Assembly: GCF_018918145.1 (NCBI RefSeq)
Contig: NZ_JAHLPX010000008.1
Span: forward strand, 1 to 64,000
Length of the DNA: 64,000 nucleotides
Source: Anaerotignum sp. MSJ-24
GTDB lineage: Bacteria > Bacillota > Clostridia > Lachnospirales > Anaerotignaceae
Reading direction: 5' to 3'
Positions 7,750-16,433 of this stretch are shown here, piece by piece. The notes under the pieces are model-generated. The model was not told the origin of the DNA and did no database searches. It saw nothing but the letters and a program-made list of their open reading frames with translations. The position numbers and the translations under genes are program-made. The number at the start of each line of letters is the position of its first letter. The stretch's first letter is position 1.

Positions 7750-7794
7750 AAAGACTATATGAATAAAGACTATATAAATAAAGACTATATGAAA
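7750..7794 (+). repeat. Triple 15-bp tandem repeat across a start codon
   Basis: Three adjacent 15-base units (AAAGACTATATGAAT, AAAGACTATATAAAT, AAAGACTATATGAAA) cover the start of the methyltransferase gene. Unit 1 contains the annotated ATG (7759) and unit 3 contains an in-frame ATG (7789). Confidence 0.85.
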
Positions 7795-8724
7795 AACACA
7801 TTTGATAATGTTATGAACAAAGTAAAGACAATGATTGTTGACGGAGCAATGGCAACCGAGCTGGAGACAATGGGCTGTGACCTTAATGACGAGCTTTGGA
7901 GTGCAAAGGTGCTTGCGGAACAGCCAGAGCTTATCAAAAAGGTGCATTTAAGCTATTTTAAGGCCGGAGCAGACTGCGGCATAACAGCAAGCTATCAGGC
8001 AACAATACCCGGATATATGAAAAAAGGTTATTCGGAGGAAGAGGCAGAAAAGCTGATTGTCCGTTCCGTTAAGCTTCTTCAGGATGCAAGAGAAGGATGG
8101 TGGAGCACAGAAGGCAGAAACAGCGGAAGAGTATATCCGCTTATAGCTGCCGCAATAGGCCCTTATGGTGCATATCTTGCCGATGGTTCGGAATACAGAG
8201 GAGATTATAATATTTCCGTTGAGGAGCTTAAAAAATTCCATAAAAAACGTATGGAGCTGCTTTGGAATGCAGGAGCGGAGATACTTGCCGTCGAAACAAT
8301 TCCGTCACTTACAGAGGCACTTGCCGTTGTGGAAATCGTTGAAGAAATCGGTGCGGAGTGCTGGATAAGCTTTAGCTGTAAAAACGAAACGGAAATAAGC
8401 GACGGAACACCTATAAGAGAATGTGCGAAAAAGCTCAACGGAATTTCCTGTGTTAAGGCAATAGGACTTAACTGTACAGCACCTCATTTTGTGGAAAATC
8501 TTATAAAGGAGATAAAGAAGGAAACCGATAAGCCTGTCATTGTTTATCCGAACAGCGGTGAAATATATGATTCGGAAACAAAAACATGGCATGGAGCAAA
8601 AGACGGAAAAACCTATGGTCAATGGGCGGAAATATGGTATAAAGCCGGTGCGGGAATTATAGGCGGCTGCTGCCGAACAACTCCGGCAAACATAAAGGAA
8701 GTCTATGATATTGTCAGAAAATAA
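7759..8724 (+). CDS. mmuM: Homocysteine S-methyltransferase family protein
   Basis: The 321-residue protein is an MmuM-like zinc-dependent methyltransferase. It has the N-terminal VDGAMATELE motif, then the three zinc-ligand positions: a Cys in GLNCTAP (about residue 237) and the Cys pair in GGCCRTTP (about 303). Family members methylate homocysteine (and selenohomocysteine) using S-methylmethionine or SAM; Met synthase domains are absent. The ATG at 7759 follows TTAGGAG; an alternative start at 7789 within the tandem repeat would remove ten low-conservation residues. It ends the lyase-transporter-methyltransferase group. Confidence 0.9.
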   Translation: MNKDYINKDYMKNTFDNVMNKVKTMIVDGAMATELETMGCDLNDELWSAKVLAEQPELIKKVHLSYFKAGADCGITASYQATIPGYMKKGYSEEEAEKLIVRSVKLLQDAREGWWSTEGRNSGRVYPLIAAAIGPYGAYLADGSEYRGDYNISVEELKKFHKKRMELLWNAGAEILAVETIPSLTEALAVVEIVEEIGAECWISFSCKNETEISDGTPIRECAKKLNGISCVKAIGLNCTAPHFVENLIKEIKKETDKPVIVYPNSGEIYDSETKTWHGAKDGKTYGQWAEIWYKAGAGIIGGCCRTTPANIKEVYDIVRK

Positions 8725-8738
8725 AACAGCGTAAAAAT

Positions 8739-8778
8739 AACGGTTCGATACATGAATTAACTGTATCGAACCGTTTAA
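8739..8778. terminator. Bidirectional terminator between mmuM and the metal ATPase gene
   Basis: AACGGTTCGATACA (8739-8752) is the exact inverse of TGTATCGAACCGTT (8762-8775). It lies between convergent genes. Confidence 0.88.
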
Positions 8779-8791
8779 GCTTAAAAGGGGA

Positions 8792-10639
8792 TTATTCTTT
8801 TATCTTTAATGCACGCATAGCGTTTATTATTGCCACAACAGATACGCCGACATCTGCGAAAACCGCTTCCCACATATTTGATTTTCCTAAAGCACTTAAT
8901 ATAAGTACGAGGAATTTAATTGCGAGTGCAAAGTAGATGTTCTGGTTTACTATCGTATGTGTCTTTCTTGCAATCTTAAGAGCAAGCGGTATTTTTGACG
9001 GCTTGTCGTCCATAAGAACTATGTCGGCAGCCTCTATTGCCGCATCGGAACCAAGACCACCCATGGCGATTCCGACATCTGCTCTTGAAATGGAAGGTGC
9101 GTCGTTTATGCCGTCGCCGACAAATACTACATTTCCGTTTGATGACTTGATTATTTCCTCAAGCTTTTCAACCTTCTGGTCGGGAAGAAGCTCTGCATAA
9201 ACATTGTCTATGCCAAGCTTTGCGGCAATGTCATCGGCAACAGGCTTTTTGTCGCCCGATAATATTACTGTGTTCTTTATGCCGTTGGATTTGAGCTTTG
9301 ATATAGCTTCGGCTGAATCTTCTTTGACTTCATCGGCTATTACTATATAACCGAGGTATTTTCCGTCTGCTGCAGTATGGATAACCGTTCCTGTTGATAC
9401 GGAAGGGTGTTCAATGCCGTATTTTTTCATAAGCTTTTCGTTTCCGGCATATACTGTTTTTCCGTCAACTGTTGCTTTAATACCGTAGCCGGACATATTT
9501 TCTATATCTGTTACTCTTGAATTATCAATAGGCTTTCCGTAAGCCTTTTTTATTGATAATGAAATCGGATGGTCTGAAAAACCTTCCGCAAGTGCCGTTG
9601 TTTCAATAAGCTCATTTTTGCTTATTCCGTTGGGGTGTATTTCCGATATTGAGAAAGAACCTTTTGTAAGCGTTCCTGTTTTATCGAAAACAACCGTATC
9701 GGCTTTTGCTATTGCCTCAAGATAGTTTGAACCTTTTATGAGTATACCGTTTTTTGATGCACAGCCGATGCCGCTGAAGAATGAAAGCGGTACAGATATA
9801 ACCAAAGCACATGGACAAGAAACAACAAGGAAGTTTAATGCTCTCATTATCCAGTCTGTGAAGTTTCCGCCGGTTACAAGCGGAGGAATGAACGCAAGTG
9901 CCACAGCCGAGAAAACAACGGCAGGAGTGTAGTATCTTGCGAATTTGGTTATAAAGTTTTCTGTATGAGCCTTGTTATCGGCTGAATTTTCAACAAGCTC
10001 AAGTATTTTTGATACTGTTGAATCAGAATATTCCTTTGTTACCTTTGCTTTTAAAAGACCATTTATGTTTATACAGCCGCTTGTTATGCTGTCGCCTATG
10101 TTTACGTCAAGAGGAAGGGATTCTCCCGTAAGTGCCGTTGTGTTAAGGCTTGAACTGCCTTCGATTATTATACCGTCAAGAGGTACTTTTTCGCCGGGTT
10201 TGATAACCATGATGTCATCAATGCAGGCTTCATCGGGATCAATTTCTGAAATTTCGCCATCTTTTTCGATATTTACATATTCAGGGCAGATGTCCATAAG
10301 CTCTGTAATAGAGTTTCTGCTTTTTCCGACAGCGATGGTTTCGAATAAATCTCCGACCTGGTAAAAAAGCATAACGAATACCGCTTCGGGATATTCTCCT
10401 ACGCATAAAGCACCGATTGTTGCGATACACATAAGAAAGTTTTCATCAAATACCTGACCGTGAGATATGTTTATTACCGCACTTCTGAGTACAGGAAATC
10501 CGACAATCAGATAAGGTATAATATAAACAATAAATTTTAAGTATCCGGTAAAATGAGTAAAAGCAAGAAGAATTAAAAGTATTCCGCTTATAATGATTTT
10601 GGTTAACTGTTTTTTCTGTTTGCCTGTCAACTCGGTCAC
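8792..10639 (-). CDS. Heavy metal translocating P1B-type ATPase
   Basis: The 615-residue ATPase has the P1B core: transmembrane CPC motif (SCPCALV, about residue 273), phosphorylation site DKTGTLT (about 318), the HP motif (SDHPISLSI) and hinge GDGINDAP. A CPC motif fits Zn/Cd/Pb or Cu(I) exporters. No N-terminal HMA domain is fused; a separate HMA protein is encoded 7 bases upstream. A GTG start follows AAGGGTGT. The ArsR repressor with an alpha-5 zinc site upstream favours Zn2+/Cd2+ export over copper. It is the last gene of the arsR-HMA-ATPase operon. Confidence 0.93.
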   Translation of the reverse strand: MTELTGKQKKQLTKIIISGILLILLAFTHFTGYLKFIVYIIPYLIVGFPVLRSAVINISHGQVFDENFLMCIATIGALCVGEYPEAVFVMLFYQVGDLFETIAVGKSRNSITELMDICPEYVNIEKDGEISEIDPDEACIDDIMVIKPGEKVPLDGIIIEGSSSLNTTALTGESLPLDVNIGDSITSGCININGLLKAKVTKEYSDSTVSKILELVENSADNKAHTENFITKFARYYTPAVVFSAVALAFIPPLVTGGNFTDWIMRALNFLVVSCPCALVISVPLSFFSGIGCASKNGILIKGSNYLEAIAKADTVVFDKTGTLTKGSFSISEIHPNGISKNELIETTALAEGFSDHPISLSIKKAYGKPIDNSRVTDIENMSGYGIKATVDGKTVYAGNEKLMKKYGIEHPSVSTGTVIHTAADGKYLGYIVIADEVKEDSAEAISKLKSNGIKNTVILSGDKKPVADDIAAKLGIDNVYAELLPDQKVEKLEEIIKSSNGNVVFVGDGINDAPSISRADVGIAMGGLGSDAAIEAADIVLMDDKPSKIPLALKIARKTHTIVNQNIYFALAIKFLVLILSALGKSNMWEAVFADVGVSVVAIINAMRALKIKE

Positions 10640-10646
10640 ACCCTTA

Positions 10647-10868
10647 TTATTTAATTAATACTGTGCAGTCGGGCTCAACCTTTTTGATTGTTGCCACTGT
10701 TTCCTTAAGTATTTCATCAAAAAGGCTGTCGTCTGCGTCGATAGTGAGTTTCTGTGTCATAAAGCTTACTGTTGCTTTGTTTACACCGTTGATTTTGTTG
10801 ATTGCCGTTTCCATTTTTGCAGCACAGTTTGCACAGTCAAGATCCTGAAGTTTGTATGATTTTTTCAT
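10647..10868 (-). CDS. Free-standing heavy-metal-associated (HMA) domain protein
   Basis: The 73-residue protein is a single ferredoxin-like HMA domain with the metal-binding motif DCANCAAKM near the N terminus. It probably binds and hands metal to the ATPase encoded directly downstream, replacing the N-terminal domain that most such ATPases carry in cis. The ATG at 10868 follows AAGGAGGATTTTAAA; an upstream in-frame start at 10892 is less likely. Confidence 0.9.
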   Translation of the reverse strand: MKKSYKLQDLDCANCAAKMETAINKINGVNKATVSFMTQKLTIDADDSLFDEILKETVATIKKVEPDCTVLIK

Positions 10869-10884
10869 TTTAAAATCCTCCTTA

Positions 10885-11232
10885 TTATTCACAAATGTGT
10901 TCCATACCCTGATTAAGTATCGTTCTTACATGGTCATCAGAGAGGGAATAAAAAATAGTCTTTCCTTCTCGTCTGAATTTAACCAGCTGGGCCTGCTTTA
11001 GAATTCTAAGCTGGTGGGAAATTGCAGACGTACTTATATTTAAAAGCTGGGCAATGTCGTTTACACACATTTCAGCCTCAAATAACACATAAAGTATTTT
11101 TATTCTTGTGCTGTCGCCGAATATTTTATAAAGCTCGGCGATTTCATATAATATTTCCTCATCGGGCATATTTTCGTTTACCCTTTCAATCAAATCGCTG
11201 TGTGCGTGGAGATATTCCGAATTATCTTCCAT
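10885..11232 (-). CDS. ArsR/SmtB family metal-sensing repressor
   Basis: The 115-residue winged-helix repressor has the recognition helix STSAISHQLRILKQAQLV and a C-terminal helix DDHVRTILNQGMEHICE whose D-x-H, H (11 further) and E (3 further) spacing matches the alpha-5 zinc site of CzrA/SmtB. The alpha-3 segment EMCVND retains one Cys and one Asp of a CadC-like site. Metal binding should release DNA and de-repress the operon. A palindromic operator lies just upstream. Confidence 0.92.
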   Translation of the reverse strand: MEDNSEYLHAHSDLIERVNENMPDEEILYEIAELYKIFGDSTRIKILYVLFEAEMCVNDIAQLLNISTSAISHQLRILKQAQLVKFRREGKTIFYSLSDDHVRTILNQGMEHICE

Positions 11233-11250
11233 GATTGTTCATCCTTTCAT

Positions 11251-11266
11251 TTGAATAACTGTTCAA
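11251..11266 (-). promoter_or_regulatory. Probable ArsR operator
   Basis: TTGAA (11251-11255), six bases and TTCAA (11262-11266) form an imperfect dyad that reads TTGAACAGTTATTCAA on the coding strand. It resembles the TGAA-N-TTCA sites of ArsR/SmtB proteins and lies 19 bases upstream of the arsR start. Confidence 0.6.
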
Positions 11267-11330
11267 CTATTAATGCGATTATAGTACCCCCATAGGTATA
11301 TGTCAATAGATTTTTAAAAAAATTATAAAA

Positions 11331-11361
11331 CAACAGCTGATTTTTTTAAAATCAGCTGTTG
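11331..11361 (-). terminator. Terminator of the selenium-dependent XDH gene
   Basis: CAACAGCTGATTTT (11331-11344) and AAAATCAGCTGTTG (11348-11361) form a 14-bp stem followed on the minus strand by T-rich sequence. Confidence 0.88.
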
Positions 11362-11375
11362 TAAAAATTTGTATT

Positions 11376-13928
11376 TTATTTTTTATACGGTGTTTTTTCA
11401 AGCGGTAACTTTGTTCTGAAAACTCCGTCATAATTATAGTACGCAAGCTGTACGGCAGGAGCAGTAGGTATAGAGGCAATCTCGCCAATACCCTTTGCAC
11501 CGTATGCAAGACCTCGTATTTTTTTGCCTGTTACGATTGCGTTAATTTCAGGCATTTTGTCTGCTCTGAATATGCCTAATGTTCCGTAACGTGCAGTCGG
11601 CTTGCCGTCCTTAAGCGGATAATCTTCGGTTAAAGCATAGCCGAGACTCATTGTAACTCCGCCTTCTATCTGACCTTCCACTGATATTGGATTTACGGGA
11701 TTTCCGACATCATGTACGGCAGTAACACATTTGAGTGTTCCATCGTCATTAAGCTCAACAACGTGTGTTGCGTAGCCATAAGCAATATGGCTGACGGGAT
11801 TTTTCTTGTCTGAGCCAATTTTGTCGGTTACTCCGGTATATTCTCCGAGGAAGGATTGGCCTTCGAGTGCCTTGAGAGAGCCTTCCTTGTCCAGTGCGGT
11901 TTTTAGCTTTCTTGCGGCATCAGCGGCGGCTTCTCCTGTGAAAAGTGTCTGTCTGGAGGCTGTTGTGTTTCCGGCGTCCGGAGAAATTGATGTGTCCGGT
12001 GTATCATATACTATTTTGTTCGGAGAAATTCCGGTTGTTTCGCAAATCATCTGGAGCTGTACCGTTCCCATTCCCTGTCCTATGCAGGCGGCAGAGGAGG
12101 TGAAATGCACAATTCCGTCTTTTATCGTTATAAGACATCTGCCTGTATCGGGTATGCCTACGCCGAGACCGCTGTTTTTCAATGCACAGGCAATACCGCA
12201 TTTCGGATTTTTTTCGTATATATCCCTTACGGCGTCCAGTGTTTCCACAAGTGCGGTTGTTTCATCTGCAATCTGTCCGTTGGGAAGAATATCGCCGGGG
12301 CGGAGTGCATTTCTGTATCTTATTTCAAAAGGTGATATACCTACAAGCTCCGCAAGCTGATTTATGTTACATTCGGTTGCAAAACAGCTTTGAGTAACAC
12401 CAAAGCCTCGGAAAGCTCCGGCTGGCGGATTGTTTGTGTAATATGCCTTTCCTGTTATGTCTATTACCTGATAATTATATGGGCCTGCCGCATGAGTACA
12501 TGCTCTTTGCAGAACAGGGCCGCCAAGGCTTGCATAGGCTCCGGTATCGGATATAATAACAGCCTTCATTGCTGTAAGATAGCCGTTTTCGTCACAAGCG
12601 GTTGTAAAATCCATTTCCATTGCATGGCGCTTGGGATGAATAAGAATGCTTTCGGCTCTTGTAAGACGAACCTTTACGGGACGACCTGTTTTTTGTGCAA
12701 GCAAAGCCGCATGGTGCTGAACACTCATATCCTCTTTGCCGCCGAACCCGCCTCCGACCATTGCCGCCGATACTCTGATTTTTTCCTTTGGCAGACCTGT
12801 TGCTTCGGCACATTCCTTCTGTGTCTGATATATTCCCTGATCACCGCTTATTATGTGTATTCCGCCGTCCTCCGGAAAGGCAACGGCACATTCCGGCTCC
12901 ATAAATGCGTGCTCGGTAAACGGCACACTGTAATGATTTGTTACGGAATATTTGCTTTCGGCAATAACCTTATCGGCATCTCCGCGAACCAAATGCTCGT
13001 AGGAAAGAAGATTTCCGGTTTCATGCAATAACGGTGCATTTTCTGCCATGGACTCTGCCGGAGAAAATACTCCTTTGAGAACCTCATATTCAACCTTTAT
13101 TTTTTTCTTTGCCTCTTCAAGTATTTCGGGACTTTCGGCGGCAACAAGAGCTATTGCGTCGCCTAAATAATGAGTTATTCCGCCGACCGGAATTATAACG
13201 TCCCAGTCCTTTTTAATATGACCGACTTTTTTTGCTCCGGGCAGATCTTCGGCAGTCATAACAGCAATAACTCCGTCAAGTGCCAAAGCCTCGGAAACAT
13301 CAATAGAAAGCACCTTTGCTCTCGGATATTCGCTCCTTAATGCCGAGCCGTATATCATATTTTCCATATAGTAATCATCGGCATATTTGGCTGTGCCTAT
13401 TGCTTTTTCGAGAGCGTCTATACGGATTATGTTTTCTCCGATACTGCCGTTTGAACAGTCGGCTTTTATTTCCGTATTATTTCTGAAAATATCTGCGGCA
13501 AGCAATATAGCCTCTTCTATTTTTACATATCCGGTACAGCGGCATATATTGTTTTTGATTGCAAGCTTTACATCAGCCTTTGTCGGATTTGGATTTTTGT
13601 CGATAAGTGCCTTTGCACACACGACCATTCCCGGTATGCAGAAGCCGCACTGCACAGCTCCGACCTTGGCAAAGGCATAGCTGTATACGTCCTTTTCACG
13701 GTCAGACAAGCCTTCGCAGGTTATTACGGTTTTTCCGTCAAGATTTGCGGTTTTCTGCACACATGCCTTCATGGCTCTTCCGTCGATTATGACCGTACAG
13801 GTTCCGCATGCACCTTCGTTACAGCCGTTTTTTACGGACGTAAGATGAAGATTATCCCTTAAAAACGGCATTAGCTTTATGTTTTCGGTTACATTGTATT
13901 GAGTTCCGTTTATAGTAATTAATGACAT
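11376..13928 (-). CDS. Selenium-dependent xanthine dehydrogenase-type molybdenum hydroxylase (fused Fe-S and Mo subunits)
   Basis: This 850-residue protein fuses a [2Fe-2S] domain (residues 1-75, NGCNEGACGTC), a helical [2Fe-2S] domain (about 80-155, VQCGFC and ICRCTGY) and a molybdopterin-binding domain (about 165-850). The latter has GGGFGGKED, PAGAFRGFG and the catalytic Glu region KGIGEIA. Length and order match the family described as selenium-dependent xanthine dehydrogenase. There is no FAD domain, so electrons must leave to another protein. The ATG at 13928 follows GGAAGTG. It is divergent from xdhABC. The labile selenium ligand is expected from family knowledge, not visible in the sequence. 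Confidence 0.9.
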   Translation of the reverse strand: MSLITINGTQYNVTENIKLMPFLRDNLHLTSVKNGCNEGACGTCTVIIDGRAMKACVQKTANLDGKTVITCEGLSDREKDVYSYAFAKVGAVQCGFCIPGMVVCAKALIDKNPNPTKADVKLAIKNNICRCTGYVKIEEAILLAADIFRNNTEIKADCSNGSIGENIIRIDALEKAIGTAKYADDYYMENMIYGSALRSEYPRAKVLSIDVSEALALDGVIAVMTAEDLPGAKKVGHIKKDWDVIIPVGGITHYLGDAIALVAAESPEILEEAKKKIKVEYEVLKGVFSPAESMAENAPLLHETGNLLSYEHLVRGDADKVIAESKYSVTNHYSVPFTEHAFMEPECAVAFPEDGGIHIISGDQGIYQTQKECAEATGLPKEKIRVSAAMVGGGFGGKEDMSVQHHAALLAQKTGRPVKVRLTRAESILIHPKRHAMEMDFTTACDENGYLTAMKAVIISDTGAYASLGGPVLQRACTHAAGPYNYQVIDITGKAYYTNNPPAGAFRGFGVTQSCFATECNINQLAELVGISPFEIRYRNALRPGDILPNGQIADETTALVETLDAVRDIYEKNPKCGIACALKNSGLGVGIPDTGRCLITIKDGIVHFTSSAACIGQGMGTVQLQMICETTGISPNKIVYDTPDTSISPDAGNTTASRQTLFTGEAAADAARKLKTALDKEGSLKALEGQSFLGEYTGVTDKIGSDKKNPVSHIAYGYATHVVELNDDGTLKCVTAVHDVGNPVNPISVEGQIEGGVTMSLGYALTEDYPLKDGKPTARYGTLGIFRADKMPEINAIVTGKKIRGLAYGAKGIGEIASIPTAPAVQLAYYNYDGVFRTKLPLEKTPYKK

Positions 13929-13965
13929 GGTTATCACTTCCGGTCTGTTAATAGATATATAGTTA

Positions 13966-13994
13966 ATGTTACCATTTATACCGCTTATTATCAA
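13966..13994 (-). promoter_or_regulatory. Promoter of the selenium-dependent XDH gene
   Basis: On the minus strand, TTGATA (13994-13989) and TAACAT (13971-13966) are 17 bases apart and 38 bases upstream of the ATG. A TATAAT for the opposite direction (xdhA) is at 14088-14093. Confidence 0.55.
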
Positions 13995-14135
13995 GAAAAT
14001 AAAGCTGTAAATCACAGTAAAAGCGTTATCCTAAATTTAGAATTACGACATATTGGCTAAAAACTTTATTTATTATTTGAATAATGATATAATTTAACCA
14101 ACTATAACTATAAATTAATATGAGAGGTGAGTATA

Positions 14136-16418
14136 ATGGCTGTTGGTGTAAGCGAAAAAAGAGTTGATGCTTATGAAAAGGTTACGGGTAGAGCAAAATA
14201 TACCGATGATCTTGCTGAAAAGAATATGCTTGTTGCCAAGGTATTCAGATCGACAATAGCTAATGGAGTTGTTAAGTCTATTGATACCTCTGAAGCAGAA
14301 AAAATTCCCGGAGTAGTAAAAATAATTACTTGTTTCGATGTACCGCAGTATAAATTCCCTACGGCAGGACACCCCTGGTCAACCGATCCGGCACATCAGG
14401 ACGTTGCCGACAGACTTCTGCTTACAAGCAGAGTAAGATATTACGGAGATGATGTTGCGGCTGTAATTGCCGAGGACGAGGTTGCGGCAAACCGGGCAAT
14501 AAGAGCCATTAAGGCGGAATATGAGGAATATCCTTTTGTACTTGACCAGATTGAGGCAATGCAGGACGGAGCACCTCAGATTCACGAAGAATATAAAAAC
14601 AATATACTTAACCATACACAGATTTATAACGGTGATTATGATGAGGCGATAAAAGAGGAAGGTCTTATAAAGTTCGAAGGCTGGTATGATACGGCAACGG
14701 TTCAGCACTGTCATATCGAAAACCATATATGTTATTCCTATATGGAGCAGGGCAGAATTGTCGTTGTTTCTTCAACACAGATTCCGCATATAATAAGACG
14801 AATTGTCGGTCAGGCACTTGGCATTCCTTGGGGCAAGGTAAGAATAATAAAGCCTTATATCGGCGGCGGTTTCGGAAACAAACAGGACGCACTTTATGAG
14901 CCGCTTTGTGCTTATCTTACAACACAGGTCGGAGGCAGAGCCGTTAAGCTGGATATGACAAGAGAGGAAACCTTTGCATGCAACCGTGTACGTCATGCTA
15001 TAAGAGTTCACCTTATAACCTATGCACGTCCGGACGGAACCTTTGTTGCGAGAAAATGCGAGTCCTTCTCCAATCAGGGAGCATATACATCGCATGGCCA
15101 CAGTATTGCCGCAAAGGGTATTTCGGCATTTTCGCAGATATACAGAAGCAAGGCATCGCAGGCCGACGCATATACAATATATACAAACAGGGCAACAGCC
15201 GGAGCTATGCGTGCATATGGCATTCCGCAGATAACCTTTGCAATGGAAAGCCATGTTGAGGATATAGCAAAGGCATTAAAGCTTGATTCAATTAAGCTTC
15301 GTCAGAAAAATATGATGGAGGTCGGCTTTACCGATCCGTTCTCCAAGAACGTAAATTACTTCGACAGCCTTAACCAGTGTATTGCAAAGGGCAGGGAATA
15401 TATCCATTGGGACGAAAAGCTTGAAAAATATAAAAACCAGACAGGGCCTATACGCCGTGGAATCGGTATGTCAATATTCTGGTATAATACTGCCGTTTGG
15501 CCCATATCGCTTGAAACAAGCTCATGCCGTATGGTGCTCAATCAGGACGGCTCGATACAGCTTCAGATAGGCGAAACGGAAATAGGCCAGGGCTCCGATA
15601 CGGCATTTGCACAGATGGCGTCGGAAACACTGGGAATTAAGTTTGAAGACGTTCATGTTATATCCACACAGGATACGGACGTAACGCCATTCGGTACAGG
15701 CTCATATGCCTCAAGACAGACCTATGTTGCCGGCTTTTCAATAAGACAGACGGCGGAGCTGCTTAAGGAAAAAATACTTAAGCATGCAAATGAGCTTACA
15801 AGAATGCCCGTTTATAATCTTGACATAAAGGACGGAAACATTGTCCGTACAACAGATAACAAGGTGCTTATGACGCTTGGCGAGCTTTCGACAGAGGTGC
15901 TTTACAGCGTAACAAACTGTGAGCATATTACGGCGGAAAGTACATATCAGTGTAAATCAAATGCTTATTCATTTGGCTGTTGTTTTGCGGAGATAGAGGT
16001 GGATATACCGCTTTGCAAAATAAAGGTGCTTGATATTGTCAATGTGCATGACTGCGGAAAGCTTATCAATCCACAGCTTGCGGCGGCACAGGTGCATGGC
16101 GGAATGAGTATGGCTATCGGCTATGCTTTGAGCGAACAAATGCTTTATGATCCTAAGACAGGCAAACCGCTTAATAATAACCTTCTTGATTATAAGCTTT
16201 CCACAATAATGGATCATCCTCATCTTGAGGCTGAATTTGTGGAAAACTATGAGCCGACAAGTGCATACGGAACAAAGGCACTCGGCGAGCCTCCGGCTGT
16301 TCCGGCGGCTCCGGCAATAAGAAATGCACTTCTTAACGCAACAGGTGTTTCGGTAAATGAGCTTCCTTTAAATCCGCATAAGCTGTTTGTGCGTTTTAAA
16401 GAAGAAGGACTTATTTAA
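14136..16418 (+). CDS. xdhA: Xanthine dehydrogenase molybdenum-binding subunit XdhA
   Basis: The 760-residue subunit carries the active site of a three-subunit molybdenum hydroxylase. It shows GGGFGNKQD (molybdopterin contact), TAGAMRAYG, where most family members have GAFRGFG, and KALGEPPAV with the catalytic Glu. The length equals that of E. coli XdhA. The start is ATG 14136 after GAGGTGAG; a GTG nine bases earlier is inside the ribosome site. It is the first gene of xdhA-xdhB-xdhC. The substrate (hypoxanthine, xanthine or another N-heterocycle) cannot be fixed from sequence. Confidence 0.92.
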   Translation: MAVGVSEKRVDAYEKVTGRAKYTDDLAEKNMLVAKVFRSTIANGVVKSIDTSEAEKIPGVVKIITCFDVPQYKFPTAGHPWSTDPAHQDVADRLLLTSRVRYYGDDVAAVIAEDEVAANRAIRAIKAEYEEYPFVLDQIEAMQDGAPQIHEEYKNNILNHTQIYNGDYDEAIKEEGLIKFEGWYDTATVQHCHIENHICYSYMEQGRIVVVSSTQIPHIIRRIVGQALGIPWGKVRIIKPYIGGGFGNKQDALYEPLCAYLTTQVGGRAVKLDMTREETFACNRVRHAIRVHLITYARPDGTFVARKCESFSNQGAYTSHGHSIAAKGISAFSQIYRSKASQADAYTIYTNRATAGAMRAYGIPQITFAMESHVEDIAKALKLDSIKLRQKNMMEVGFTDPFSKNVNYFDSLNQCIAKGREYIHWDEKLEKYKNQTGPIRRGIGMSIFWYNTAVWPISLETSSCRMVLNQDGSIQLQIGETEIGQGSDTAFAQMASETLGIKFEDVHVISTQDTDVTPFGTGSYASRQTYVAGFSIRQTAELLKEKILKHANELTRMPVYNLDIKDGNIVRTTDNKVLMTLGELSTEVLYSVTNCEHITAESTYQCKSNAYSFGCCFAEIEVDIPLCKIKVLDIVNVHDCGKLINPQLAAAQVHGGMSMAIGYALSEQMLYDPKTGKPLNNNLLDYKLSTIMDHPHLEAEFVENYEPTSAYGTKALGEPPAVPAAPAIRNALLNATGVSVNELPLNPHKLFVRFKEEGLI

Positions 16419-16433
16419 AGGAGGTGCTGTCAG

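Noticed and set aside
11806-12360. 184-residue frame on the + strand inside the selenium-dependent XDH gene
   Set aside because: It is antisense to a clear enzyme gene with conserved domains; no ribosome site and no recognisable protein.
12390-13031. 213-residue frame on the + strand inside the same gene
   Set aside because: Antisense to the Mo-binding domain, Cys/His-rich composition caused by the opposite strand codons, no homology recognised.
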